20,418 nt of DNA from Prevotella sp. UBA6429 (GTDB lineage: Bacteria > Bacteroidota > Bacteroidia > Bacteroidales > Bacteroidaceae), in contig DJOV01000042.1 in the NCBI GenBank assembly GCA_002437285.1, positions 1 through 20,418 of the forward strand, read 5' to 3'. The notes beneath the pieces are model-generated. The model saw nothing but the letters and a program-made list of their open reading frames with translations, was not told where the DNA came from and searched no databases. The translations under genes were made by a program, and so were the position numbers. Every line of letters starts with the position of its first letter. Positions within the stretch are counted from its first letter, which is position 1. Below, one piece after another: positions 13,551-20,418 of this stretch.

Positions 13551-15716
13551 TTACAGGGCCACCTTCACGGTGTGCACGCTGTTGCCCTGGCGCAGCTTGA
13601 TGATGTAGGCGCCGTGGCGCAGCGATGACAGGTCTACTGTCTGCCCGCTCGTATGCAGCTCGTCGGCAAGCACTGTCTGGCCGAGTGTGTTGTAGACGGT
13701 CATGTGTGCCTTGTCGCCTTCGAAGTAGAACGTGGTGGTGTGCGCGTTGCGGTCGGTGTCAATGCGGAACATGGCGTCGTCAGCGTGCACCTCCTTCACG
13801 CCCGTGACATCGAGGATGCTCTCCAGTCCCCGCTGCACGTCGATGCGTCCGTATCCCCATGTGTTGTTGGGGAAGATGGTGTCGCCCGTGTCGATGTACT
13901 TGTCATTGTCGATCGACGTCTTGCTCAGGATCTCGAGGATCTTGGCCGGGGTGAGCGTGGGGTCGGCCTGCAGCCACAGGGCTATGGCGCCCGCCACGAA
14001 GGGCGAAGCCATGGAAGTGCCTACCTCCGAGGTGTAGACATCCTGGCCCGAGCGCGCGATGACATTGGTGTCGTCGCTCCATCCTCCGCAATAGCGTGAG
14101 CCAGCAGAGACGATGATGCAGCCCGGTGCGGTGATGTCCGGCTTGATGCGGCCGTCGGCCGTCGGGCCGTAGCTTGAGAACTTGGAGTGGCCGAGCTGGT
14201 TGCCCACGAGGGCCTCGTTGACGCCATAGCCCTGTTCGGTGCCCTGGAGGCTGATGGGCTGGTAGAACATCTTCGAGTTGAACGAGCCGACGCTGATGAC
14301 ATCGGGGCTCTCGCCGCCGAGCTCACCCACCGAGCAGGTGTAGTCGCCGTCGGTCCATCCGCGCTTGTTGTAGTTGGCGAAGATGCCACCCGTGGCGTTG
14401 TTCCACATGTGGATGGTGTCGCCGGGCTGCCCCGTGGCGATGAGGCCGACGGCGAAGCCGGTGTTGATGCTGGTGGCTCGGCTCATGACGAGCACGTTGG
14501 TGCGGTTGTTCACAGGGTTGTCCTGCAGCGAGAGACCCACCTGGGCCACCACGCCACTGCCGTCAGGTGCCACCCACTTCACCTCCTTGGTGCCGTTGCT
14601 GCTCACCTCCTCCGACTGAGCGATGACCTTACCGGTCAGCGTGTTGACCACAACCGCCTTGACGGCGAGCGCCGAGTTCTTGGCGCCCCATACGTCGACG
14701 TAGGCCGACTTGTATGAGCTGTTGGCCTGGTCGCTGGTGTAGTCGAACATCGTCTTCAGCTGCTTGCTCGACGTGGTGAGAGCCTTGGCCACGTGGAGCT
14801 TGTCCAGTCCCTCGTTGCCAGCTGCGCCTACGATGATGCGCCCCGGTCCGACGAGGTTGGCAAAGGCGCGGTCAGTCTCCGAGGTGCCGTCGTGCGGTCC
14901 CATGTGCGAGCCGAGGCTGATGTTGACCACGGCCGGCTTGCCCACGCTCTCGGCGTAGTCGAAGACATACTTGATGCCGTCGACGATGTTGGCGTTGGTC
15001 GAGTTGAAGCTGACAAACACCAGGTCAGCATCGGGAGCCACACCGTAATACTTGGTGGAGCGGTCGCCACCGGCTGCGATGCCCGACACATGTGTGGCGT
15101 GGAAGCCACTGGTCAGGTCGTAGCGTGCGGCCTTCATCTCGTCGTAGCTCTTGTACTCTACGCCGTATCCGTATCCGGCCGGTGCGTTGCCGCTGCCGTG
15201 CTGGTCCCATACGCGCTTGATGCGCGTGTCGGTCTTGTCAGCGTTGAGGAAGTCGACGTGGTCATACTGGAATCCGTTGTCGACGATGCCCACGACGACC
15301 CCCTTGCCGGTGTACGGTCCGTTGTGCTCGGTCATCTGGTGGCAGGCGTCGACGTAGAGCAGGCGTCGTGCCTCGTCCATGAGGAGCTTGGCCTCGGTGC
15401 CTACCGACAGCGACTTGACGCCGTCGAGGTCAGAGACAGCCTGGATGGCCGTGAGGGGCACGGTGGCTGTGACGAGCGTCTCCGAGAGACGGCTGTTGAC
15501 CTTGGCACCGAGCTTCTCGAGCTGCGCCAGGGCGTCAGCGCTGTTGAGGGTGATGTAGCAGTTGACGGTGTTCTGGGTGCCGTCGGCCGCCTTGGCTTTC
15601 CGCTTTCCGCTGTGTAGCTCCTGCAGCATGAGACTGGTGCTGGGCGAGAGCTTCTGTGCGAAGCCTTGTGCGCCCAGGAGAAGCAGGGCTGCAAAAAGGA
15701 ATGATTTCTTGTTCAT
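13551..15716 (-). CDS. Exported subtilisin-family (S8) serine protease with T9SS sorting domain
   Basis: A 721-residue secreted or surface-attached endopeptidase. A signal peptide (1-20, ending GAQGFA) is followed by an inhibitor-like propeptide (about 45-110) and the S8 catalytic domain (about 135-625). The triad is Asp146 (VGIVDNGF), His206 (GFHATHVSG) and Ser568 (GTSMASPFVAG), with the oxyanion Asn301 in GAAGNEG. A long insertion lies between the His and Ser motifs (about 310-510), as in larger S8 members. The C terminus (about 640-721) has VYNTLGQTV, LSSLRHGAYIIKL and VKVAL, a type-A T9SS sorting domain. The start at 15716 gives the signal peptide. The MITE-like copy 2 lies only 16 bases upstream, so the promoter must be in or beyond it. 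The whole gene is bracketed by inverted repeats. Confidence 0.95.
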   Translation of the reverse strand: MNKKSFLFAALLLLGAQGFAQKLSPSTSLMLQELHSGKRKAKAADGTQNTVNCYITLNSADALAQLEKLGAKVNSRLSETLVTATVPLTAIQAVSDLDGVKSLSVGTEAKLLMDEARRLLYVDACHQMTEHNGPYTGKGVVVGIVDNGFQYDHVDFLNADKTDTRIKRVWDQHGSGNAPAGYGYGVEYKSYDEMKAARYDLTSGFHATHVSGIAAGGDRSTKYYGVAPDADLVFVSFNSTNANIVDGIKYVFDYAESVGKPAVVNISLGSHMGPHDGTSETDRAFANLVGPGRIIVGAAGNEGLDKLHVAKALTTSSKQLKTMFDYTSDQANSSYKSAYVDVWGAKNSALAVKAVVVNTLTGKVIAQSEEVSSNGTKEVKWVAPDGSGVVAQVGLSLQDNPVNNRTNVLVMSRATSINTGFAVGLIATGQPGDTIHMWNNATGGIFANYNKRGWTDGDYTCSVGELGGESPDVISVGSFNSKMFYQPISLQGTEQGYGVNEALVGNQLGHSKFSSYGPTADGRIKPDITAPGCIIVSAGSRYCGGWSDDTNVIARSGQDVYTSEVGTSMASPFVAGAIALWLQADPTLTPAKILEILSKTSIDNDKYIDTGDTIFPNNTWGYGRIDVQRGLESILDVTGVKEVHADDAMFRIDTDRNAHTTTFYFEGDKAHMTVYNTLGQTVLADELHTSGQTVDLSSLRHGAYIIKLRQGNSVHTVKVAL

Positions 15717-15732
15717 TGAGAGAAAATAATGA

Positions 15733-15928
15733 TAAGGTGGATTCTGTCAATTAGCTTTGTCAGATCAGGAGGCTCTTTTCGAGGTCAGGGCGTCAGCGCG
15801 TGAGAAACGCGCGGACCATGCGACCGGACGAGGTGGCGGCCTGAGCCGAAAAGAGACCAAAAGATGGCAAAACGTAACCCTTCATGGTTCATGTTTTTTA
15901 TGGTGGTAATTTATAGAACCCGCCGTAA
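15733..15928 (-). mobile_element. MITE-like ~196-bp element, copy 2 (inverted relative to copy 1)
   Basis: The reverse complement reads GGGTTCTATAAATTACCACC at its start and CTGACAAAGCTAATTGACAG near its end, and follows copy 1 throughout, including GGGTTACGTTTTG and TCTCTTTT-GGC. The apex can again form a hairpin, but from different sequence (GCGCG..CGCGC). TA flanks both ends. The plus strand carries a perfect -7 element TAGCTTTG at 15752-15759, pointing away from the protease; copy 1 has the mirror-image element at 13371-13378 on the minus strand. Confidence 0.8.
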
Positions 15929-15956
15929 GTGTATTGGATGGGTGGAGCGCGCAGAA

Positions 15957-15989
15957 GGGCCTCATGGGTATGAGGTGCCCATGAGGCCC
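15957..15989 (-). terminator. Hairpin after the three-gene secreted operon
   Basis: GGGCCTCATGGG at 15957-15968 pairs perfectly with CCCATGAGGCCC at 15978-15989 around a 9-base loop. It lies 21 bases past the stop at 16011 on the minus strand. There is no T-run. Confidence 0.7.
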
Positions 15990-16010
15990 GAGTGTAGCTC
16001 TTGATAGAGA

Positions 16011-17411
16011 TTAATACTGTTCGAAGGTGCCTGTGTAGTTGAGCACGAGGTGGGTGTTGTCACCACCGGTGCTCCAGGGACTCACGTAGTGGTTGAACAC
16101 GTCGAGCTGGATGTCGTAAGAGCCGTCGTCGTTCTTGGTGATGGTCATGGTGCCGTTGTCGGGCTTGTTGCCATAGCCGTGTCCGGCAGCGTATGACTGC
16201 AGTTGCATGCCGCCGAGCTGGAACTTCAGGTCGAAGATGCACGTGTTGTCGAGCTCAGCCAGCTTCACCTCGCCAGCGTTGATGAGGTCAGCGCTCACCT
16301 TGAGCTGCACCTTGTAGTATGAGAACTTCGTCTCGCCCTCGGGCACGAGGTAGAACGTGGTGTTGCCCTGGCTGTCGTTGTCGATGTAGGAGGTGCTGAG
16401 CTGACGGTTGACGGTGAGGTCGCCGTCAGAGTTGTAGTACTTGTACTCGTTGGCTGCCACGGCGGCGGGTGTCATGCCGGTGAGCGAGTCGGCCTCCGTC
16501 ACGGGGCCATAGTAGTCGACCTTGACCTGGCGACCGTCGTCGAGGGTGGCCACGAGGTTGATGTAGAGGTTGCCCTCAGCGTCCTGGCGGGTGACGATGG
16601 TGCCGTCGGTCACCTTCTCGTAGACCTCGTGCTTGGCGTAGTCATAGTATTTGAAGGTGTAGCTGTCCTGGTCGTTGGCCATGTTGATGGTGTCAGCATA
16701 GAGCTTCGAGGCCGAGATGCTCACGGACACGGCCTGCGAGCCCTTGACGAGGCTGTCAGGGATGGCGGCCTCGACATCGCCGAAGGCAAACTGTGTGGCG
16801 GCACCCGTTGTGGCGGGCTTCACGGTGAAGGCCGACAGCACGCTTGTCTGTGTGGTGTCGTCGCCCTTCTGCAGGCTGATGATGTTGGCAGCCTCGTAGA
16901 CCTGCGAGTAGGTGGAAGCGTAGTGGCAACGGAGGTCGTTGTATGCCTCGGTCTCCGTCTCGAGGTTGACCACCACCTGTCCGGTGCGTCCGAAGCGCAC
17001 CTGCAGCGTGCCCTGGAGGTTCACCTGCTGTCCCTTGTAATAGACGGTGACCGCCTGGTTGTCTTCGCTGAGGGTCATCTTCTGGCTCATGCTGTCCTTG
17101 GGGAGGACGATGCAGAGCGTGGGCACGGCGTTGGCCGTGTCAGCCTCTGCGGTGTAGAGGCTGAAGCGGTAGGTCTCGCCCCCGTCGAAGAGTGTGGCCT
17201 TGTCCAAGGCCTGTACGTCATCGTCGAAGGCGATCTGGTTGCGCAGCGAGGGCAGTTCCACGTCGCTGAAGGTGACGCGCTCCACGCCCTTCACCTTGTA
17301 CTCGGTCTGTGTGCCGTCTTTCTGGATGACGGTCATGACACGCTTGGTCTGCGCTGTCATGCTGGTGGCGGCCATGAGCATCAATGCGGCCGCAGCTATG
17401 ATTTTCTTCAT
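16011..17411 (-). CDS. Exported protein of unknown function, third gene of the secreted operon
   Basis: A 466-residue protein with a signal peptide (MKKIIAAAALMLMAATSMTA). Next comes VIQKDGTQTEYKVKGVERVT (28-47), an N-terminal motif I have seen in many Bacteroidetes exported proteins. The rest is beta-rich. A pattern Gly-Thr-x-x-[Val/Thr], strand, Asp-x-x-Gly, strand, ending in aromatic-x-Gly, occurs at about 270-303 and 420-462, with a weaker case near 134. The last one ends LNYTGTFEQY. The same pattern occurs three times in the upstream gene product. Unlike its two operon partners it has no clear T9SS tail. Its ATG overlaps the upstream TGA (ATGA), so translation is coupled. I do not recognise an enzymatic motif. 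Possibly a surface or periplasmic binding protein. Confidence 0.85.
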   Translation of the reverse strand: MKKIIAAAALMLMAATSMTAQTKRVMTVIQKDGTQTEYKVKGVERVTFSDVELPSLRNQIAFDDDVQALDKATLFDGGETYRFSLYTAEADTANAVPTLCIVLPKDSMSQKMTLSEDNQAVTVYYKGQQVNLQGTLQVRFGRTGQVVVNLETETEAYNDLRCHYASTYSQVYEAANIISLQKGDDTTQTSVLSAFTVKPATTGAATQFAFGDVEAAIPDSLVKGSQAVSVSISASKLYADTINMANDQDSYTFKYYDYAKHEVYEKVTDGTIVTRQDAEGNLYINLVATLDDGRQVKVDYYGPVTEADSLTGMTPAAVAANEYKYYNSDGDLTVNRQLSTSYIDNDSQGNTTFYLVPEGETKFSYYKVQLKVSADLINAGEVKLAELDNTCIFDLKFQLGGMQLQSYAAGHGYGNKPDNGTMTITKNDDGSYDIQLDVFNHYVSPWSTGGDNTHLVLNYTGTFEQY

Positions 17412-19246
17412 TTCTTAACGATTTTGGTGGTTGTGTTGTTGTTCTTGATGACATAGATGCCTGCGGGCAGGTTGCTGACGCTCTCGGCCGTTGTGCCGTT
17501 GGCGGTGCCGACGAGCTGTCCGCCGAGGGTGTAGATGCGGCATGCGGTGCGCTGGCGGTCGTCGGCCACGCCGTCGATGGCGGTGATGGCCTCCGGTGAG
17601 TAGTGGTACTCCATCTCCTTGTCGAAGGTGCCGCTGATCTTGAATCCGTGCCCGTCGTAGAGGTCGATGACAAACTTGTAGTGTGTCTCGTCGGTGCGGC
17701 TCACGCCCACGGTGCCCGTGTAGACGGTGGCGAAGCTGTCGACCACCCATGTGTGCTCCTTCGGGTAGTTGCACTTCATGAAGTGCTCATACTTCGTTCC
17801 GGTGCGTCCGCCGAGGTTGTCGAAGTATCCGCGTGTGAGCTGGTAGGGCTTGTAGAGATTGGTGTAGAGGTGGTTCTCCTCCATGAGCTGATAGGTGCCC
17901 TCGGGGATGTAGGCGCTGCCCTCGGGTGTCTGGAACTCCATGCGCAGCAGGTCCTGGTCGCCCATGATCTCAGGGTCGTCCTTGCCGCTGGGCGATCCCA
18001 GGTCGACGGTGAAGACCTGCACGCCGTTCTGCACGCCGTTGGAGTAGACGCGCGACTTGGCGACACGGCCGAAGTCGAGGGTCACGTCGTGGTCGAGGTT
18101 GGAGTCGACATCCTTGGTGCTTGAGGTGGAGAGGTCGGTCACGGGGAAGGCAATGTTCTTGCCCGAGCCGGTGACATGGTGTCCGCGGTCGGTGGTGAGG
18201 TCAACGGTCACGTTGAACGTGCCCTCCTGGTCGCCCTCCTCGATGGTGACGGTGCCGTCGGCGATGTAACAGTAGTCATAGTCGATGTCGTCGCTGCCCG
18301 TCAGCGACTTGCGCCGCTTCACGTAGGTGCCCATGATCATGGTGACGCCCATGTAGTCGATCTCCATGCCGGGGAAGAAGGTGCCCACCTTGAAGTTGCG
18401 TGCCACGGTGTAGGTGCCGGGGATGAGCGTGGCGGTCTTGGGGTCGCCGAAGAGGCGGTTGTAGAGGTTGATGCAGAGGTCCACGCCCTTGTCGGTGAGA
18501 CCGCCGTTCTCGTTGTAGCTGCCGTTGTAGAGGTCGATGATCATGTTGCCGGTGTTCGACTCCATGAGGTTGCCGTGGTAGAAGGCCAGTCCGCCTGTGA
18601 AGTTGAGGCCGCGGAGGTCGGTGGTGATCTGCGGGTAGACAGAGCTGCTGCCCCCTGCCATGTTGGTGAAGGAGAGTTCGCCCTCGTAGACGTAGCTGAC
18701 GCCGTTGCCGTCGGTGAAGCTCACGGTGTAGGTGTCGTTCTCGTTCTCGCTGGCTGCCGCCTTCTTGCTGACGGTGATGTCGCCGCCGAGCTCCACGCCG
18801 CCGTCGTCCTTGCCGTTGCTGTCGTAAGTCAGCAGGCACGAGAGGTCAGCGTCGTAGGTCTGGTCGCCGTCGGCGGTGTAGGTGCCTGCGGGCAGCACGT
18901 TGCCGTTGCCCTCGGGCGCGTAGAGGTCGAGCACGGCCACGCGTGCGTCGGTGGCGGTGATGACGCCAGTCGTGACGTTATAGTTGACGCCGTCCTTGTC
19001 GGAGAGCACCAGGTAGTAGTTCTCCTTGCCCTCTTCGCCAGAGGCTGATGAGGGATAGTAGGCTGCCAGCACGGTGTTGCCGAGCGTCAGGGGCGTGGCG
19101 TTCTCGCCGGCAAGAGCCTTGACACCCAGGGCGCGCTTCTTGACAAGCGACAGTGTGGCGTGTTTCTTGATGAGCTTCTGCTGGGCGCTGGCGGGCATGA
19201 CGGCCACGCAGAGCAGGAGCGTGAGGAAGAGTAATGATTTCTTCAT
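17408..19246 (-). CDS. Exported T9SS cargo protein with three repeated beta modules, unknown function
   Basis: A 612-residue protein with a signal peptide (1-21, ending MPASA). The middle consists of three related modules of about 155-180 residues. Each has a P-x-GTY segment (LPAGTYT at 118-124, LIPGTYT at 274-280, YIPEGTYQ at 447-454) and later a Gly-[Asp/Thr]-[Ile/Val] strand ending in a D-x-G turn and an x-G strand (155-191, 331-363, 511-541). The C terminus (about 555-612: IYTLGGQLVG, LPAGIYVIKN, KIVKK) is a type-A T9SS sorting domain, so the protein is probably on the surface or secreted. The start at 19246 lies 15 bases after the previous stop. No enzyme motif is visible; binding or adhesion is possible, but that is a guess. 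Confidence 0.85.
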   Translation of the reverse strand: MKKSLLFLTLLLCVAVMPASAQQKLIKKHATLSLVKKRALGVKALAGENATPLTLGNTVLAAYYPSSASGEEGKENYYLVLSDKDGVNYNVTTGVITATDARVAVLDLYAPEGNGNVLPAGTYTADGDQTYDADLSCLLTYDSNGKDDGGVELGGDITVSKKAAASENENDTYTVSFTDGNGVSYVYEGELSFTNMAGGSSSVYPQITTDLRGLNFTGGLAFYHGNLMESNTGNMIIDLYNGSYNENGGLTDKGVDLCINLYNRLFGDPKTATLIPGTYTVARNFKVGTFFPGMEIDYMGVTMIMGTYVKRRKSLTGSDDIDYDYCYIADGTVTIEEGDQEGTFNVTVDLTTDRGHHVTGSGKNIAFPVTDLSTSSTKDVDSNLDHDVTLDFGRVAKSRVYSNGVQNGVQVFTVDLGSPSGKDDPEIMGDQDLLRMEFQTPEGSAYIPEGTYQLMEENHLYTNLYKPYQLTRGYFDNLGGRTGTKYEHFMKCNYPKEHTWVVDSFATVYTGTVGVSRTDETHYKFVIDLYDGHGFKISGTFDKEMEYHYSPEAITAIDGVADDRQRTACRIYTLGGQLVGTANGTTAESVSNLPAGIYVIKNNNTTTKIVKK

Positions 19247-19261
19247 GTGCGTTGTGTGATG

Positions 19262-19771
19262 TTATTTCTTGATGATTTTGAAGGAGTGCTCGTTCTCCAG
19301 GCGGAGCACATAGATGCCGCGCTGCAGGCCCGAGAGGTCGACGGTGACGCGGCCGCCCTGTGTGGGCTGCGTGGCCACGAGCTGTCCGCCCTGGGTGTAG
19401 AGCAGTGCCTTGCTGGCCTTGGTGCCGGTGACGATGACGCGGCTGTTGTCGAGGTAGGTCAGCGTGAAGCGCGACGCCTCGGGACCGGTGACGGCTGTCA
19501 CGGAGTCGGCCGTGGCGGAGTCGACCTTCTCAAAATAATACTCGGTCACGTCCGACTGCTCATAGTCGGTCGTGACACTGCCTGACGTCACCTGGAACTT
19601 GCCGTCCGCCAGGGTGATGGTGGGCAGGCTGTCGAGGGCGAAGAGCTTGGTGCTCTCGTCAGACATCTTCAGCACGAGCATGTCGATGACCCTGTCGCCG
19701 GTTGTTGCGTGCGCAACGGTCGGTGCCAGCATCATCAATCCCAGCAGGGCTTGCATGAATCTGATTCTCAT
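19262..19771 (-). CDS. Small exported protein with T9SS sorting domain, first gene of the secreted operon
   Basis: A 169-residue protein with a signal peptide (about 1-22, ending VAHA). A short beta-rich segment follows (28-82: VIDMLVLKMSDESTKLFALD, LPTITLADGKF, DVTEYYFEK), then a T9SS-type C-terminal domain (about 120-169: LLYTQGGQLV, LSGLQRGIYVLRL, FKIIKK). The N-terminal segment matches a pattern common in exported Bacteroidetes proteins: a hydrophobic strand, a charged turn, L-x-x-x-P-x-I-T. The protein is mostly signal plus sorting domain, with little space for an enzyme, so a structural or accessory role is likely. The next gene starts 15 bases later. A leader of about 230 bases separates it from the promoter at 20001. 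Confidence 0.85.
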   Translation of the reverse strand: MRIRFMQALLGLMMLAPTVAHATTGDRVIDMLVLKMSDESTKLFALDSLPTITLADGKFQVTSGSVTTDYEQSDVTEYYFEKVDSATADSVTAVTGPEASRFTLTYLDNSRVIVTGTKASKALLYTQGGQLVATQPTQGGRVTVDLSGLQRGIYVLRLENEHSFKIIKK

Positions 19772-19831
19772 AAGTGATTTGATAAAATTGATAATAACGT
19801 ATAGTCTTTATAGCGTATGTTTCCGTGCGCC

Positions 19832-19875
19832 TCGCCTCAGGCAGTCCTCGCCATCGTGCGGATGGCCTCAGGCGA
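19832..19875 (-). promoter_or_regulatory. Structured element in the long leader of the secreted operon
   Basis: TCGCCTCAGGC (19832-19842) pairs with GCCTCAGGCGA (19865-19875), 11 bases with one mismatch, around an inner CCATC/GATGG stem. It lies in the untranslated stretch between the promoter and the first gene. It could be a 5' stabilising hairpin or an attenuator; there is no T-run next to it. A shorter TCACC/GGTGA stem lies near 19948-19959. Confidence 0.45.
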
Positions 19876-20000
19876 CCCTTCTGTCAGGTTGCCGTGTGTG
19901 GCTCGGCCCATAGCCGATGTGCGTAAAGAAAGATAGGCGATGGGGCGCCTCACCGAGGTGACGAACTCCTGGAAACGTGTCGTATCCTTGAATACTTGCG

Positions 20001-20008
20001 CAAAGGTA
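20001..20008 (-). promoter_or_regulatory. Bacteroidetes -7 promoter element for the secreted operon
   Basis: The minus strand reads TACCTTTG, a perfect TAnnTTTG match. No strong -33 TTTG is visible, although a TTTT run lies closer than usual. If it is used, the leader of the first gene is about 225 bases. Confidence 0.5.
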
Positions 20009-20310
20009 ACACATTTGTGCGAAAACTGCACTATGATAATGCGTTTTATTGAGCAATAAATGTGATAAAACTTACGAAATGCAATAATATCCACACTTTA
20101 TGCGTCATTTCTCATGTTTTAGGTTGTCAAACTGATGATTTGACGTTTGGCAACGAAAAGTGCCTGTGGCAAATGGAGAAGGGACTTGGTTCACCTCTTT
20201 TAATAAGCGGGCAGGTAAGGTCTCCCGCTCACAGATGAGCGATGATGAATGGGACGAACCACCTCTCTCTCTTGTGATGAAGAAAGTCGCGAAGGCATGG
20301 ATTGTCATGA
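20009..20310. other. Intergenic region with no gene seen
   Basis: AT-rich near 20010-20100, then mixed. Short open frames on both strands (about 60-67 codons) have no recognisable protein character. A small GCGGG/CCCGC hairpin near 20208-20228 is the only structure noted. Confidence 0.5.
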
Positions 20311-20393
20311 TTTTTGGTCGAAAAGTTTGTCACGGAGAGCGGATGAAATAGAACGCGAAAATCACGTTTTTCATCGGTCGCGCCGCGATTTGC
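20311..20393 (+). repeat. 83-bp dispersed repeat, copy C
   Basis: About 86% identical to the reverse complement of 1-83, without gaps. It starts TTTTTGGTCGAAAAGTTTGT and ends CGCCGCGATTTGC. It is followed directly by a -7 promoter element reading out of the window. Confidence 0.85.
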
Positions 20394-20399
20394 ATGGGG

Positions 20400-20407
20400 T
20401 AATTTTG
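20400..20407 (+). promoter_or_regulatory. -7 promoter element reading out of the window
   Basis: TAATTTTG is a perfect TAnnTTTG match 7 bases after the 83-bp repeat, so the repeat occupies the -33 region. A gene would be expected shortly beyond the right edge. Confidence 0.5.
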
Positions 20408-20418
20408 CGATAAAGGGT

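Noticed and set aside
19837..20094. Minus-strand 85-codon frame ahead of the secreted operon
   Set aside because: The likely promoter -7 element and the leader hairpin lie inside it and the composition is not protein-like.
20105..20351. Short frames on both strands near the right end
   Set aside because: They overlap each other and the 83-bp repeat, and show no recognisable motif or start context.
1..20418. The whole window as one large transposon, because its ends are inverted repeats
   Set aside because: The content is ordinary core genes with no transposase or integrase, and a third copy of the repeat lies inside. A dispersed repeat that broke the assembly explains the ends better.

Overview
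The window looks like a chromosomal segment from a member of the Bacteroidales, most likely a Prevotellaceae-like organism of fairly high GC. Four things point there: several start regions carry the Bacteroidetes -7 element TAnnTTTG (with a TTG or TTTG about 20 bases upstream at the best ones) and lack clear Shine-Dalgarno sequences; three exported proteins end in type IX secretion (T9SS) sorting-like domains; a DUF5020-type outer-membrane protein is present; and the aconitase-family and isocitrate dehydrogenase genes sit together. Most genes are housekeeping or envelope genes. I see no rRNA, tRNA, CRISPR, transposase or phage structural gene.

Left part (1-3686, minus strand): a two-gene TCA-cycle unit, an aconitase-superfamily hydratase followed by a eukaryotic-type NADP isocitrate dehydrogenase. 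Then dTDP-glucose 4,6-dehydratase (plus), a convergent TSCPD small protein (minus), an FKBP prolyl isomerase (plus), an ECF-like sigma factor (plus) with a textbook Bacteroidetes promoter, and a BASS-family transporter (minus).

Middle (8.3-13.1 kb): a minus-strand unit made of a 41-residue unannotated small ORF, ribulose-phosphate 3-epimerase and an exported thioredoxin-nitroreductase fusion. It diverges from a plus-strand lipoprotein/DUF5020 pair, which is followed by methionyl-tRNA formyltransferase (fmt).

Right part (13.1-20 kb, minus strand): an exported subtilisin-family protease with a T9SS signal, bracketed by two inverted copies of a ~200-bp MITE-like repeat. Upstream of it lies a tightly packed three-gene operon of exported proteins of unknown function; two of the three carry T9SS-like tails, and the second and third genes overlap by ATGA.

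The unusual content is mainly in repeats. An 83-bp repeat lies inverted at the two ends of the window, about 86% identical over its length, with a third decayed copy near 13.15 kb. This may explain why the sequence ends where it does. The ~200-bp MITE-like pair flanks the protease and abuts its start codon. A 33-bp palindromic repeat series runs into the fmt promoter. A 34-35-bp tandem repeat lies upstream of the BASS transporter, and a 21-bp duplication lies in the TSCPD leader. I do not see a clear new defence or biosynthetic system. The best candidates for something undescribed are the MITE-bracketed protease, the rpe-linked small ORF, the exported thioredoxin-nitroreductase fusion and the three-gene secreted operon built on a shared beta-rich motif.
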